Origin: Niastella sp. | GTDB lineage: Bacteria; Bacteroidota; Bacteroidia; Chitinophagales; Chitinophagaceae | Direction of reading: 5' to 3' | DNA: 64,000 nt | Assembly: GCA_017744515.1 (NCBI GenBank) | Contig: JAGIBF010000046.1 | Location: 1 to 64,000 of the forward strand | Part shown: piece after piece, positions 13,745 to 21,351 of the stretch | How the letters are laid out: every line of letters begins with the position of its first letter | Position numbering within the stretch: position 1 is the stretch's first letter | The notes under the pieces: generated by a model | The model's input: only the letters and a program-made list of their open reading frames with translations | Databases searched by the model: none | What the model was told of the DNA's origin: nothing | Position numbers and translations under genes: made by a program

Positions 13745-14359
13745 TCAGGCCACTTCCGACCAGGGTTGCCCGCTGGGAGAAAATGGAAACACATTGACTG
13801 TTTTACAGCTGTCGAACTGATGAGCCCTTCTTAATAAACGGAGCTCATTGACCATGAAGGTTTCATGGAAAGTTTTCTGCGAATAGTTGAACATAGCCTT
13901 GGTATAAACAGGCTCCGGCAGGCGGCGGGCAATGCTAAGATGAGGCTTGGCAATAAGCCTTACCGGCGGGCAGGAAGAAGAACGCACCAGGTCGTCCACG
14001 GCCTTCAGCTGGTGGCTGAGTTGCAAAAAGGGCAGCGGGTCCTGCACCCTTAAATAAATAGTATGCGGCGGAAAACCACTGTAGTTATTAAGCGTCACCT
14101 TGAAAGGCTGTTGCAGGTCGCAGATACGCTGTATCCAGCGTATGAGCGTTCCTTCCATGGCTTCCCGGGCAAGGAAGCTGGCCACTATAATATGGTGCCC
14201 CGTTTTGATGGCCGCCTTCTCCCGGTACTCCTCATAAAATTCCTGCTGCTGCGCCAACACTTTATGCTGCACCGCCACATCCGGGTCCACCACCAGCAGG
14301 TACTCGTAGAGCCCATGTTCAGTCCATCCGGAATGTGTATTATTTTTTGCCGCTTCCAT
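13745..14359 (-). CDS. 2H phosphoesterase-like paralogue 2
   Basis: The layout matches paralogue 1: an N-terminal EYLLVVDPD strand, a first motif GHHIIVASF and a second motif KPHLSIARRL. Here the first motif lacks the hydroxyl residue (H-x-I) while the second is intact (H-x-S), the reverse of paralogue 1. Shared segments such as GFPPHTIYLRV versus SFPSHTLFINV show they are duplicates. It is the promoter-proximal gene of the pair and is divergent from the umuD-like gene, with a palindromic operator between them, so it may share damage-inducible control. Confidence 0.75.
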   Translation of the reverse strand: MEAAKNNTHSGWTEHGLYEYLLVVDPDVAVQHKVLAQQQEFYEEYREKAAIKTGHHIIVASFLAREAMEGTLIRWIQRICDLQQPFKVTLNNYSGFPPHTIYLRVQDPLPFLQLSHQLKAVDDLVRSSSCPPVRLIAKPHLSIARRLPEPVYTKAMFNYSQKTFHETFMVNELRLLRRAHQFDSCKTVNVFPFSPSGQPWSEVA

Positions 14360-14397
14360 AAATAAAATTTTACCTGATCATTATTTTAGCATAAATT

Positions 14398-14414
14398 TAC
14401 TAAATAATTTAGTA
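14398..14414. promoter_or_regulatory. Palindromic operator between 2H and umuD-like genes
   Basis: A perfect palindrome TACTAAAT-A-ATTTAGTA lies 17 bases before the umuD-like start and 39 bases before the divergent 2H gene. Its size and place suit a dimeric repressor such as a LexA/S24-type protein, but the regulator is not identified. Confidence 0.55.
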
Positions 14415-14430
14415 GATCAAAATTAATTTT

Positions 14431-14865
14431 ATGGAGGAGGATGTTTATTACAACCCGGCCTACCGAGGCTCGAAGCAATACAACCAGTGGGAAGTGAAGA
14501 CGGCCGATGCTACCGGGTTTGGTGCCGCAGCAGATGATTACATGGAAAGAGGTATTGACCTCAATGAACAACTGATCCATAATAAACCTGCTACTTTTTT
14601 CATGCGTGTGGGGGGCAATGCGATGGTAGATGCAGGCATACATGATGGAGATATTGTAATTGTAGACCGCAGCATCAAAGCGGTAAGTGGTAAAGTGATC
14701 ATTGCAGTGTTGAATGGCGAAATGTTGATCCGCCGCATGGAAAAAACATTCAACAAATTGCGACTGGTGCCAGATACACCCAAGCTGGCCCCTATAGAAA
14801 TAGATGCATCCTGCGATTCTTTTGAAGTATGGGGCGTAGTAACCTGGGTTATCCATGCCCCATAA
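14431..14865 (+). CDS. umuD: UmuD-like S24 protein lacking the Ser-Lys dyad
   Basis: UmuD proteins self-cleave after DNA damage, and the product UmuD' joins UmuC to form polymerase V. This 144-residue protein aligns with UmuD: ATGFGAAADDYMER, MRVGGNAMVDAGIHDGDIVI and KVIIAVLNGE are recognisable. However, the catalytic serine of the usual GDSM is alanine (GGNAM), and the lysine of the usual TVKR segment is arginine (MLIRRM). Both dyad residues are thus replaced and self-cleavage should be impossible. It precedes umuC on the same strand and follows a palindromic operator. It may act uncleaved as a UmuC partner. Family call is sound; the loss of activity is deduced from the residues. Confidence 0.82.
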   Translation: MEEDVYYNPAYRGSKQYNQWEVKTADATGFGAAADDYMERGIDLNEQLIHNKPATFFMRVGGNAMVDAGIHDGDIVIVDRSIKAVSGKVIIAVLNGEMLIRRMEKTFNKLRLVPDTPKLAPIEIDASCDSFEVWGVVTWVIHAP

Positions 14866-14907
14866 ATAAACATACTGTCCATGCCATTAAACCTATCCTG
14901 AGGGCAG

Positions 14908-15013
14908 GGGCCGGTCGAAAACGTGAAGGATCATAACAGATAAGTGTAGCAGAAAAGCATCACTCTTAATTACCCGGAGGAAGAAACTGTTTATCCGGAT
15001 ACCTGACCGGCCC
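14908..15013 (+). promoter_or_regulatory. Long-range inverted repeat between umuD-like and umuC
   Basis: GGGCCGGTC and GACCGGCCC form a perfect 9-bp stem with 88 bases between arms, and ATTTTTTATC follows. It could act as a terminator-like or mRNA-structuring element reducing umuC expression relative to the upstream gene. The rest of this 173-base gap shows no ORF. Confidence 0.4.
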
Positions 15014-15038
15014 ATTTTTTATCTTAATAAAGTATGGC

Positions 15039-16313
15039 ATGAAAGCAATCGTCGACTGTAATAGCTTTTATTGTTCCTGCGAAAGACTCTTCAGGCCCGA
15101 CCTCATAAAGAAGCCGGTGATAGTGCTTAGCAATAATGATGGCTGCATCGTATCCCGGAGTGATGAAGCTAAAAACCTGGGCGTACAAATGGCAGGACCT
15201 TATTTCCAGGCACGTCCTATAATCCAACAACACAACATTGCCGTTTTTTCTTCCAACTATAATCTTTACGGCGACCTGAGCTGGCGGGTAATGGAAACAT
15301 TACGCACTCTTTCGCCCATGGTGGAAGTATATTCAGTAGATGAAGCTTTCCTGGACCTTAGCCAGGTACCAGCCGATGAACTGGAGGCAACAGCCCTCCA
15401 CATCCGCCAAACTGTTGAGCAATGGACAGGCATCTCCGTTTCCATTGGTGTAGCTCCTACAAAAACGCTGGCCAAGCTGGCCAATTACCTCGCCAAGAAA
15501 AACAAAGAGGCTACCAATTGTATTAAGGTACTCGCCACGCCCGAGCAGATAGCACCTGCACTTCAGAGCACGCGGGTAAACAATGTGTGGGGCGTTGGCC
15601 GCGCCTTTGCCAATAAGCTGATCAACCAGGGCATCACCAGTGCCTGGGAACTCAGTAACATGCCCGAAGAATGGGGCCACCGGCACATGGGCGGCATCAC
15701 CGGCGTACGTCTGTTAAGAGAGTTGAAAGGTATCCCGGCCATCGACCTCGAAGAACCCTTGAAGGTGAAAAAGATGATCGCCACTACCCGCATGTTTGGA
15801 GAACCGGTAGGTGATATCGAATCCATCAAAGAAGCAGTAGCCACTTATACTACCCGCGCAGCCGAGAAACTACGCCGCCAGCACAGCGCCGCCAAAGTAG
15901 TCAGCGTATTCATCGTAAGCAAGGAACAGGATCACCTGATCGATTTTAATTACGGCCCCTCCATCAGTTCACATACCACCCTGCCTTCCGCCACCTCTAT
16001 CACACAAGAGCTGATCAAACCCGCCGTAGGGCTCGTAGATCAATTGTACACGCGCGGCAAGGAATACAAAAAAGCAGGGGTGATGCTCAGTGGACTGGTT
16101 CCTGACAACTCCATACAAGGCAACTTGTTTGTTGCGCCGGAAAAGAACAACAACCGCTTCCTGATGGAAGTATTGGACAACGTAAACTTCAGTATGCGCA
16201 ACGATATTTTAAAGTTTGGCGCCGTAGGCAGCGACCGAAACTGGAAGATGCGCCAGGAGTTGCACAGCTCACGATATACTACCCGGTGGGATGAATTATT
16301 TGAAGTAAGGTAG
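15039..16313 (+). CDS. umuC: UmuC-type Y-family DNA polymerase
   Basis: The 424-residue protein begins AIVDCNSFYCSCERLF, the first Y-family motif with a metal-binding aspartate, and contains VYSVDEAFLDLS with the second Asp-Glu pair. GISVSIGVAPTKTLAKLANYLAK and a helix-hairpin-helix region (NNVWGVGRAFANKL) follow, with the little-finger domain towards the C terminus. Length and order match UmuC of polymerase V, which carries out error-prone bypass of DNA lesions. The partner UmuD-like gene lies upstream on the same strand with a 173-base gap. The gene ends three bases before the stop of a DUF72 gene on the other strand. Confidence 0.95.
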   Translation: MKAIVDCNSFYCSCERLFRPDLIKKPVIVLSNNDGCIVSRSDEAKNLGVQMAGPYFQARPIIQQHNIAVFSSNYNLYGDLSWRVMETLRTLSPMVEVYSVDEAFLDLSQVPADELEATALHIRQTVEQWTGISVSIGVAPTKTLAKLANYLAKKNKEATNCIKVLATPEQIAPALQSTRVNNVWGVGRAFANKLINQGITSAWELSNMPEEWGHRHMGGITGVRLLRELKGIPAIDLEEPLKVKKMIATTRMFGEPVGDIESIKEAVATYTTRAAEKLRRQHSAAKVVSVFIVSKEQDHLIDFNYGPSISSHTTLPSATSITQELIKPAVGLVDQLYTRGKEYKKAGVMLSGLVPDNSIQGNLFVAPEKNNNRFLMEVLDNVNFSMRNDILKFGAVGSDRNWKMRQELHSSRYTTRWDELFEVR

Positions 16314-16316
16314 TTT

Positions 16317-17249
16317 TTAATCAAAGAAACTGATCTGTGTTCCACCAGCTGGTTTACCCGGTTGTATAAACTGTGGCTTTTGAAGATGCAGATCGCAAGC
16401 AGGGTTGAGCTTATCGATCAAATAAGCGATCAATTCAGGGCAATACATTTCATCAGGCATGTGTACAAACATATATAACTCCTCCAACCCATCATTGATC
16501 CAATGAGTGATACGTTCTACCCAGGCATCACTACGGGTATAATCGGTAGGATGTAACAAATTGCATACAAACCGTACAAATGTTTTGGGAACAGTCAGGT
16601 GCATATGAGCGCAATCTCTTCTGCCAGACGTATCAGTGATGACGGCCCCTATTTTCAACGTGCGCAGCGTATCAAACAATTCTTTCTTAATAACAGGATC
16701 GGAGAACCACTGCGGGTGCCTCACTTCGAGGAAGAAGGTGAGGTCAGTTGGCAAAGAGGCCAGGTATTTGAAGAGGGGCTCCCTACGGTTGGGTGCATAG
16801 CTTTCGCTCACCTGCAAAAAAATAGGCCCCAGATGCTCTTCGAACGCCAGCACGCCTTCAAGAAAAGCAGACGTTTGGTCAAAGACATTGGAAAAGTTGC
16901 TGTAGTGACTGATGAGTTGCGGCACTTTGGGGCAAAACTTAAATTCCCGGCCTTCGGCCCTCGCTGCCCATTTACCGATTTCCGCAGGGCTGTATATCTT
17001 ATAATGGGTAGCGTTGAGCTCGATGCAGTTGAAGTGCTTCACGTATTGTTCCATGAAGCCCGCTTCTTTGGTGCCTTTGGGATACACCCTTCCTATCCAG
17101 GATTTGTCGCCCGAACGGGGCACGCCCAGGTAAACTTGCGGCTTACCAGCTCTCTTGCCGGTCAACACGAGGCGGTTATCTACCGGTTCGGCGGGGAGAG
17201 TAAAATCAACGTTGTTCAACTGTTCCTGTGGTAACTTCCCAAAATCCAT
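16317..17249 (-). CDS. DUF72 (YecE-like) TIM-barrel protein
   Basis: The 310-residue protein matches the DUF72 family: KPQVYLGVPRSGDKSWIGRVYPKG replaces the usual glycine/tryptophan-rich start, followed by FNCIELNATHYKIYS, FKFCPKVPQLISHY, LGPIFLQVSESYAPN, FFLEVRHPQWF and YMFVHMPDEMYCPELI. These are TIM-barrel proteins of unknown function, probably cytoplasmic and possibly nucleic-acid related. An N-terminal extension of about 35 residues is present. It converges with umuC and is divergent from the sigma-factor gene. The proximity to umuC may be chance. Confidence 0.85.
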   Translation of the reverse strand: MDFGKLPQEQLNNVDFTLPAEPVDNRLVLTGKRAGKPQVYLGVPRSGDKSWIGRVYPKGTKEAGFMEQYVKHFNCIELNATHYKIYSPAEIGKWAARAEGREFKFCPKVPQLISHYSNFSNVFDQTSAFLEGVLAFEEHLGPIFLQVSESYAPNRREPLFKYLASLPTDLTFFLEVRHPQWFSDPVIKKELFDTLRTLKIGAVITDTSGRRDCAHMHLTVPKTFVRFVCNLLHPTDYTRSDAWVERITHWINDGLEELYMFVHMPDEMYCPELIAYLIDKLNPACDLHLQKPQFIQPGKPAGGTQISFFD

Positions 17250-17410
17250 GGCAATATTTTAAGGCTTCAAATCTAAATCATAATGTTTTAGCGTACAATT
17301 GTTTAGACAATGTTTCCGTGTGACAGACAATGTTCAAACAATCAATTCGTTAGCATTTTTTTCGCATCTTTAAAATATACAGGGCAGCTGCGCGTCTACC
17401 TACTTATACA

Positions 17411-17989
17411 ATGCAGAAGACCCTGACGATAACACCGGGCATGGCTGGAGAAACGAAACGTAATATCACCCAGGTCATCAATGACTACAGCAAAAGGCTG
17501 ATGGGCTTTATTCGTAAGCGGGTATCCAATGAAGCTGACGCAGAGGACGTGCTACAGGATGTGTTTTACCAGTTTATCGGTAATACGCAACCCATCGAGC
17601 AGATGAGTGCCTGGTTGTTTACAGTGGCCCGCAACAAGATCACCGACCGGCAGCGGAAGCACAAGCCGGAAGCACTGGAAGATGTATTCAAGGATGAAGA
17701 AGGCGAGGACTCGATCAACTGGAGCGAACTGCTGTTCGACGCCAGCAATAACCCCGAGAAAGAATACCTGCGGGCTTTATTCTGGGAAGAGTTGAACGCC
17801 GCGCTGGCAGAGTTGCCGGCCGAACAAAGAGAAGTATTCATTCGCCACGAACTGGAGGGCGTTTCCTTTAAAGAGATGGCAGAAAAAACCGGCGAAACGG
17901 TGAATACGTTGATCAGCCGCAAACGATATGCGGTACTGCATTTGCGCGAACGTCTTAGTGTATTGAAAGATGAATTATTAAATTATTAA
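17411..17989 (+). CDS. ECF RNA polymerase sigma factor
   Basis: This 192-residue protein has region 2 (MGFIRKRVSNEADAEDVLQDVFYQF, then MSAWLFTVARNKITDRQRK) and region 4 (ALAELPAEQREVFIRHELEGVSFKEMAEKTGETVNTLISRKRYAVLHLRERL), the minimal plan of extracytoplasmic-function sigma factors. Between the regions is an acidic linker of about 45 residues. The next two genes on the strand, a two-helix membrane protein 8 bases downstream and an HMA-like small protein overlapping it, form an operon with it. The membrane protein may act as a simple anti-sigma factor. The stimulus is not visible. Confidence 0.92.
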   Translation: MQKTLTITPGMAGETKRNITQVINDYSKRLMGFIRKRVSNEADAEDVLQDVFYQFIGNTQPIEQMSAWLFTVARNKITDRQRKHKPEALEDVFKDEEGEDSINWSELLFDASNNPEKEYLRALFWEELNAALAELPAEQREVFIRHELEGVSFKEMAEKTGETVNTLISRKRYAVLHLRERLSVLKDELLNY

Positions 17990-17997
17990 CCCTATAA

Positions 17998-18408
17998 ATG
18001 AGTGTTATGAGAGGTAGAAGATCAAAACCGGCCAAGGCATTGATTATCCTTGTGTGTGTTTCAGGTTTCATTTCGTTGTTCAGCTTCATTGTGATGAAGT
18101 TGTGGAATGCTGTCTTACCAGATGTTTTGCATGTAAGTGTGATCAACTTCTGGCAGGCGATGGGCATCCTGGTACTGTCCAAAATATTGTTTGGCGGCTT
18201 TGGCCCCTGGGGAGGAAAGAAACATGAATGGAAGAAGCGGATGCAGGACAAATGGCAACACATGACACCTGAAGAAAGGAGCCGTTTTAAGGAGACACTC
18301 GAAAAGCGTTTTGAAGGCCGTTTTGGCCGCCGCTGGTGTGTACCGGATTTTGACAAGGAAGAGAAACGCAAAGATGAGGCCGCCAACAACCAGGCCGGCG
18401 CCGAGTAA
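17998..18408 (+). CDS. Two-helix membrane protein after the ECF sigma gene
   Basis: After a basic N terminus there are two membrane segments (ALIILVCVSGFISLFSFIVMKLW and VINFWQAMGILVLSKILFGG), then a highly charged cytoplasmic tail of about 70 residues (HEWKKRMQDKWQHMTPEERSRF and onwards). This plan recurs in genes that follow ECF sigma factors in Bacteroidota. The start at 17998 or the methionine at 18007 are both possible. The spacing to the sigma gene and the one-base overlap with the next gene show an operon. A role in holding or sensing for the sigma factor is inferred. Confidence 0.75.
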   Translation: MSVMRGRRSKPAKALIILVCVSGFISLFSFIVMKLWNAVLPDVLHVSVINFWQAMGILVLSKILFGGFGPWGGKKHEWKKRMQDKWQHMTPEERSRFKETLEKRFEGRFGRRWCVPDFDKEEKRKDEAANNQAGAE

Positions 18409-18434
18409 TGCTATTCCTGATCCAACTGCTAAAT

Positions 18435-18647
18435 ATGGACATCCTCGTTTTTAAAACCAATTTGCGCTACCGGAAGAACATCAATCACATTGGTGCGCAC
18501 CTGGATAACCTGCAAGGTATTATACGATGGAATGTAGACCTGCACGACAAGGACAAGATATTACGCATTGAAGCTAAAGACCTGAGCCCGCGGGTGGTTG
18601 AAAACACCCTGAGCCATGCGGGCTACTCTTGTGAGGAACTGGAATAG
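18435..18647 (+). CDS. Small HMA-fold-like protein without metal cysteines
   Basis: From MDILVFKTNLRYRKNINHIG the 70-residue protein follows the beta-alpha-beta pattern of heavy-metal-associated domains (IIRWNVDLHDKDKILRIEAKDLSP, then VENTLSHAGYSCEEL), but the loop that should hold CxxC lacks cysteines. The start at 18435 rather than 18408 gives the usual N terminus. It ends the ECF operon. It may be a regulatory relative of copper chaperones; metal binding at the usual site is unlikely. Confidence 0.65.
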   Translation: MDILVFKTNLRYRKNINHIGAHLDNLQGIIRWNVDLHDKDKILRIEAKDLSPRVVENTLSHAGYSCEELE

Positions 18648-19018
18648 CTTTTCCAACTCCGGCATCTTTAGCAACCGTGTTGCTTTCATTTTAACTGCAT
18701 AAGAAACGCCAGTTTGTCATTTATTTTGTACCTTTTGTTATGATCTTACGCTCCTTTCGTATATCTCTTTCTTTGTGCCGGGAGGCACTTTTACAAATGG
18801 CCTTAAGCCAGGGTTAATGCCCGTCCGCTTACTTGCGGTTTACTTTCAGTTTACTTGCGGTTTACTTGCGCTTTACTTCTGACCATCTTTATCCTTTCTT
18901 TAAACAGGGAGTATGTAGGGAGTATCCGAGGAATAAACTCCGCTGGCCGCTCATCCAACATGAGCTATTATCCCTGATAAGGGAAAAGCAAAAGCCGCCA
19001 AACTGACAGGCATCTTGT
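18648..19018. other. 371-base intergenic region
   Basis: No convincing ORF or RNA gene is seen. It contains an 11-base tandem repeat (listed separately), a direct pair of GGGAGTAT 12 bases apart near 18908-18926, and a small CCCTGATAAGGG palindrome. The gene to the left reads rightward and dgt to the right reads leftward, so this is a convergent gap. Confidence 0.6.
18828..18882. repeat. 11-bp tandem repeat, five copies
   Basis: Five end-to-end units of 11 bases with consensus TTTACTTGCGG; copies 3 and 4 are nearly perfect, copies 1, 2 and 5 diverge at one to four positions. Spacing equals one DNA helical turn, as in direct-repeat protein binding arrays, but it could be a slippage product. 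Confidence 0.85.
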
Positions 19019-20404
19019 TTATCTGATCTGCGGGAAAGTGATACCCGTTACTTTGCGGAAAATATCTACCGCATAGAGATCCGTCATCCCGGCAATAAAA
19101 TCCACTACAGACTGCGTATCCTCGTAAAGCCTTTCCGGCTGGCCGGTGACAACGAATTGTTTGGAGATGAGCTGTAATAGCTTCTTCGACTTAGGTGAAC
19201 CAGGGGTTATAACGGCGGTGAAAAATTCCTTCAACAATTCTCCTATCACATTATAACCTGCGATCTCTATCTCCACTACCGAGCGGTGATTATAGATGTG
19301 CTGCACTGAAAAGTCGTCGATCTTTTTAATAAGTTCCAGCTCCCGCGCCGGCAGGTAATCGATCAATGATTTGTTGAGTGTACCAGCCAGCAATTCAGTC
19401 TCCTTTTCCATAAATACGGCGCACACGCGGTTGATCAGCAAATTGATCAATCTTGCGCGTAAAAATTCCACTTTTTTGTTGGCATCATTGATCTTATTGA
19501 ATGTTTCTTCCACACGCTGGCGGGAATCGTAATCTTTCCCATCATCAAAGAATGCCAGAAAAAGGTCTCTGATCGTATCGATAGAGATGATATTGAGCCG
19601 GTGAGCGTCTTCAAAATCTATTACCCGGTAGCAGATATCATCAGCCGCTTCCACGAGGTACACAAATGGATGGCGCACAAATACATTTCGCTGAGTATCC
19701 GGTTGCAGAATGCCCAGCTCTTTCGCAATGTGTTTGTAGGTATCTATCTCCGAGTCAAAGAATCCGGATTTTTTAGTAATGAGCTGCCCTTTAGTAAACC
19801 CGCTCAATGAATCTGCGGGGTATTTGACAATGGATGCCAGGGTGGAGTAGGTGAGCCTGAAACCACCGAGGGCATCTTCTCCGAACCTGTGAGTGAGTGT
19901 ACGAAAAGCATTGGCATTACCCTCGAAATACAGGAAATCCCGTTGTTGGTTAGGCGTAAGTTTTTCTTCAAACAACTTTTTGGCGTCACCTGTAAGCTCC
20001 CGGAAAAATGTACGGATAGCTTCTTCACCGGAATGGCCAAAGGGTGGGTTGCCAATGTCATGCGCCAAGCAACCAGCTGCTATGACAGCGGGCAATTCAT
20101 ATTTATAAAACTCTGTAAAGTCTTCCTTTTCATCCCTGTACTTTTCAACGATCTTGTCTCCCACAGCTTTCCCAAGGGAACGGCCAACAGAAGCTACTTC
20201 AAGACTATGCGTAAGCCGGTTGTGCACGAAAACGTGACCCGGCAGCGGGAAAACCTGTGTCTTATTCTGCAGCCTGCGAAACGCAGAAGAGAATATAATA
20301 CGGTCATAATCCCGTTGAAAGGAAGTCCGGATGGCATCCGTGTAAGTAGCCGATGAATTTTCGGAACCTGTGCGGCGGGCACTGTAAAGTTGTTGCCAGT
20401 TCAT
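19019..20404 (-). CDS. dgt: Deoxyguanosinetriphosphate triphosphohydrolase
   Basis: dGTPase hydrolyses dGTP to deoxyguanosine and tripolyphosphate and helps balance dNTP pools. The 461-residue protein starts MNWQQLYSARRTG and carries the HD-domain set: RLTHSLEVASVGRSLG, AAGCLAHDIGNPPFGHSGE (HD), and NANAFRTLTHRFGED, with the late VEAADDICYRVIDFEDAH. These are the metal- and nucleotide-binding motifs of the Dgt family at normal length. It is monocistronic or heads a short unit with the amidase upstream. Confidence 0.93.
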   Translation of the reverse strand: MNWQQLYSARRTGSENSSATYTDAIRTSFQRDYDRIIFSSAFRRLQNKTQVFPLPGHVFVHNRLTHSLEVASVGRSLGKAVGDKIVEKYRDEKEDFTEFYKYELPAVIAAGCLAHDIGNPPFGHSGEEAIRTFFRELTGDAKKLFEEKLTPNQQRDFLYFEGNANAFRTLTHRFGEDALGGFRLTYSTLASIVKYPADSLSGFTKGQLITKKSGFFDSEIDTYKHIAKELGILQPDTQRNVFVRHPFVYLVEAADDICYRVIDFEDAHRLNIISIDTIRDLFLAFFDDGKDYDSRQRVEETFNKINDANKKVEFLRARLINLLINRVCAVFMEKETELLAGTLNKSLIDYLPARELELIKKIDDFSVQHIYNHRSVVEIEIAGYNVIGELLKEFFTAVITPGSPKSKKLLQLISKQFVVTGQPERLYEDTQSVVDFIAGMTDLYAVDIFRKVTGITFPQIR

Positions 20405-20469
20405 GCGCGTAAAGATAAGGGAGGTACAGACGTGAAAAGTGCAGTGTTAGCACCACGTTGATAACCGTC

Positions 20470-21306
20470 TTATTGATACTTTTTCATTAATTGGTACAAG
20501 ACCTTGTCATCAGGAGCGCTGAGGGTGCGGCCGAGGGTATCCTGCAGGAAATGCCTTCTGAATGCGCGGATGGCGGCCGTCGTATCGGCCATGTCGTACC
20601 CTACCAGGCGCAATGCGGTCAGGTGGTCAAAGGACGATGGCATGATCACATTAGTAGTATCGTCGTACCACATGCCAAAGCCTCGCTGCGCCAGGCGCTG
20701 CCAGGGGAAGAACACATTGGGGTCAACCTTGCGCTTGGGAGCAATATCACTGTGGCCGATAAAATTAGCCGCAGGGATGGTATATTTTCTTTTAAGCGTA
20801 TCCAGCAATTTGAGCAGGCTCGTGATCTGCGGTTCGGAAAAATATTCATACCCGTCATTATCGAGCTCTATACCGATAGATGAAGAATTGATGTCAGTAT
20901 TGTTGCCCCATTTACTTACACCTGCCTGCCACGCGCGCAGGTAATCGTTGAGCATGTGATGCACAGTGCCATCGTCACAAATCACATAATGCGCGCTCAC
21001 TTTGGAACGCTCAACAGTAAATGTCTTCAGCGTTTGCTCGCAAGACTTCTGTGCTGTATGGTGTATAATGACAAAGTTGGGCTTCCGCAGATCGAAGTTG
21101 ACGGTACCCACGGCATAAGGTGGTGATACAATGGAATCCAATGCCATAGGAGATGGCAGGGGCTGCAAACTTTTAGACAGGCTTTTGGATTGCTTTTTAT
21201 AATTCCTGTTAGTTGCTATGTAGGGATTACGTGAGCAGCTATGAATGGCTGCTGCAAGAGATAAGCAGATGGCGACAACCGGGATTAATCGGGTAAAGGC
21301 TTGCAT
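20470..21306 (-). CDS. N-acetylmuramoyl-L-alanine amidase lipoprotein
   Basis: An N-terminal signal with lipobox (LSLAAAIHSCSRN) suggests anchoring to the outer membrane. The amidase_2 domain shows the zinc ligands: FVIIHHTAQKS, SAHYVICDDGTVHHML and FIGHSDIAPKRKVDP, with WGNNTDINSSSIGIELDNDG in between. It should cleave the bond between MurNAc and L-alanine in peptidoglycan or recycled muropeptides, like AmiD. The length of 278 residues includes a linker of about 40. It lies between the DEAD helicase and dgt on the same strand. Confidence 0.9.
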   Translation of the reverse strand: MQAFTRLIPVVAICLSLAAAIHSCSRNPYIATNRNYKKQSKSLSKSLQPLPSPMALDSIVSPPYAVGTVNFDLRKPNFVIIHHTAQKSCEQTLKTFTVERSKVSAHYVICDDGTVHHMLNDYLRAWQAGVSKWGNNTDINSSSIGIELDNDGYEYFSEPQITSLLKLLDTLKRKYTIPAANFIGHSDIAPKRKVDPNVFFPWQRLAQRGFGMWYDDTTNVIMPSSFDHLTALRLVGYDMADTTAAIRAFRRHFLQDTLGRTLSAPDDKVLYQLMKKYQ

Positions 21307-21324
21307 AGAACGATTTGATTGTAT

Positions 21325-21350
21325 GAGCCTTCGACGGGCTCAGGCTGACA
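21325..21350 (+). repeat. REP-like intergenic repeat, copy 1
   Basis: The sequence CCTTCGACGGGCTCAGGCTG is one of four related, partly palindromic copies in this window, all in short intergenic gaps. It lies immediately after the helicase stop codon. Confidence 0.75.
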
Positions 21351-21351
21351 A

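Noticed and set aside
18828-18882. Short tandem repeat considered as a CRISPR array
   Set aside because: Units are 11 bases with no spacers and no cas genes are present.
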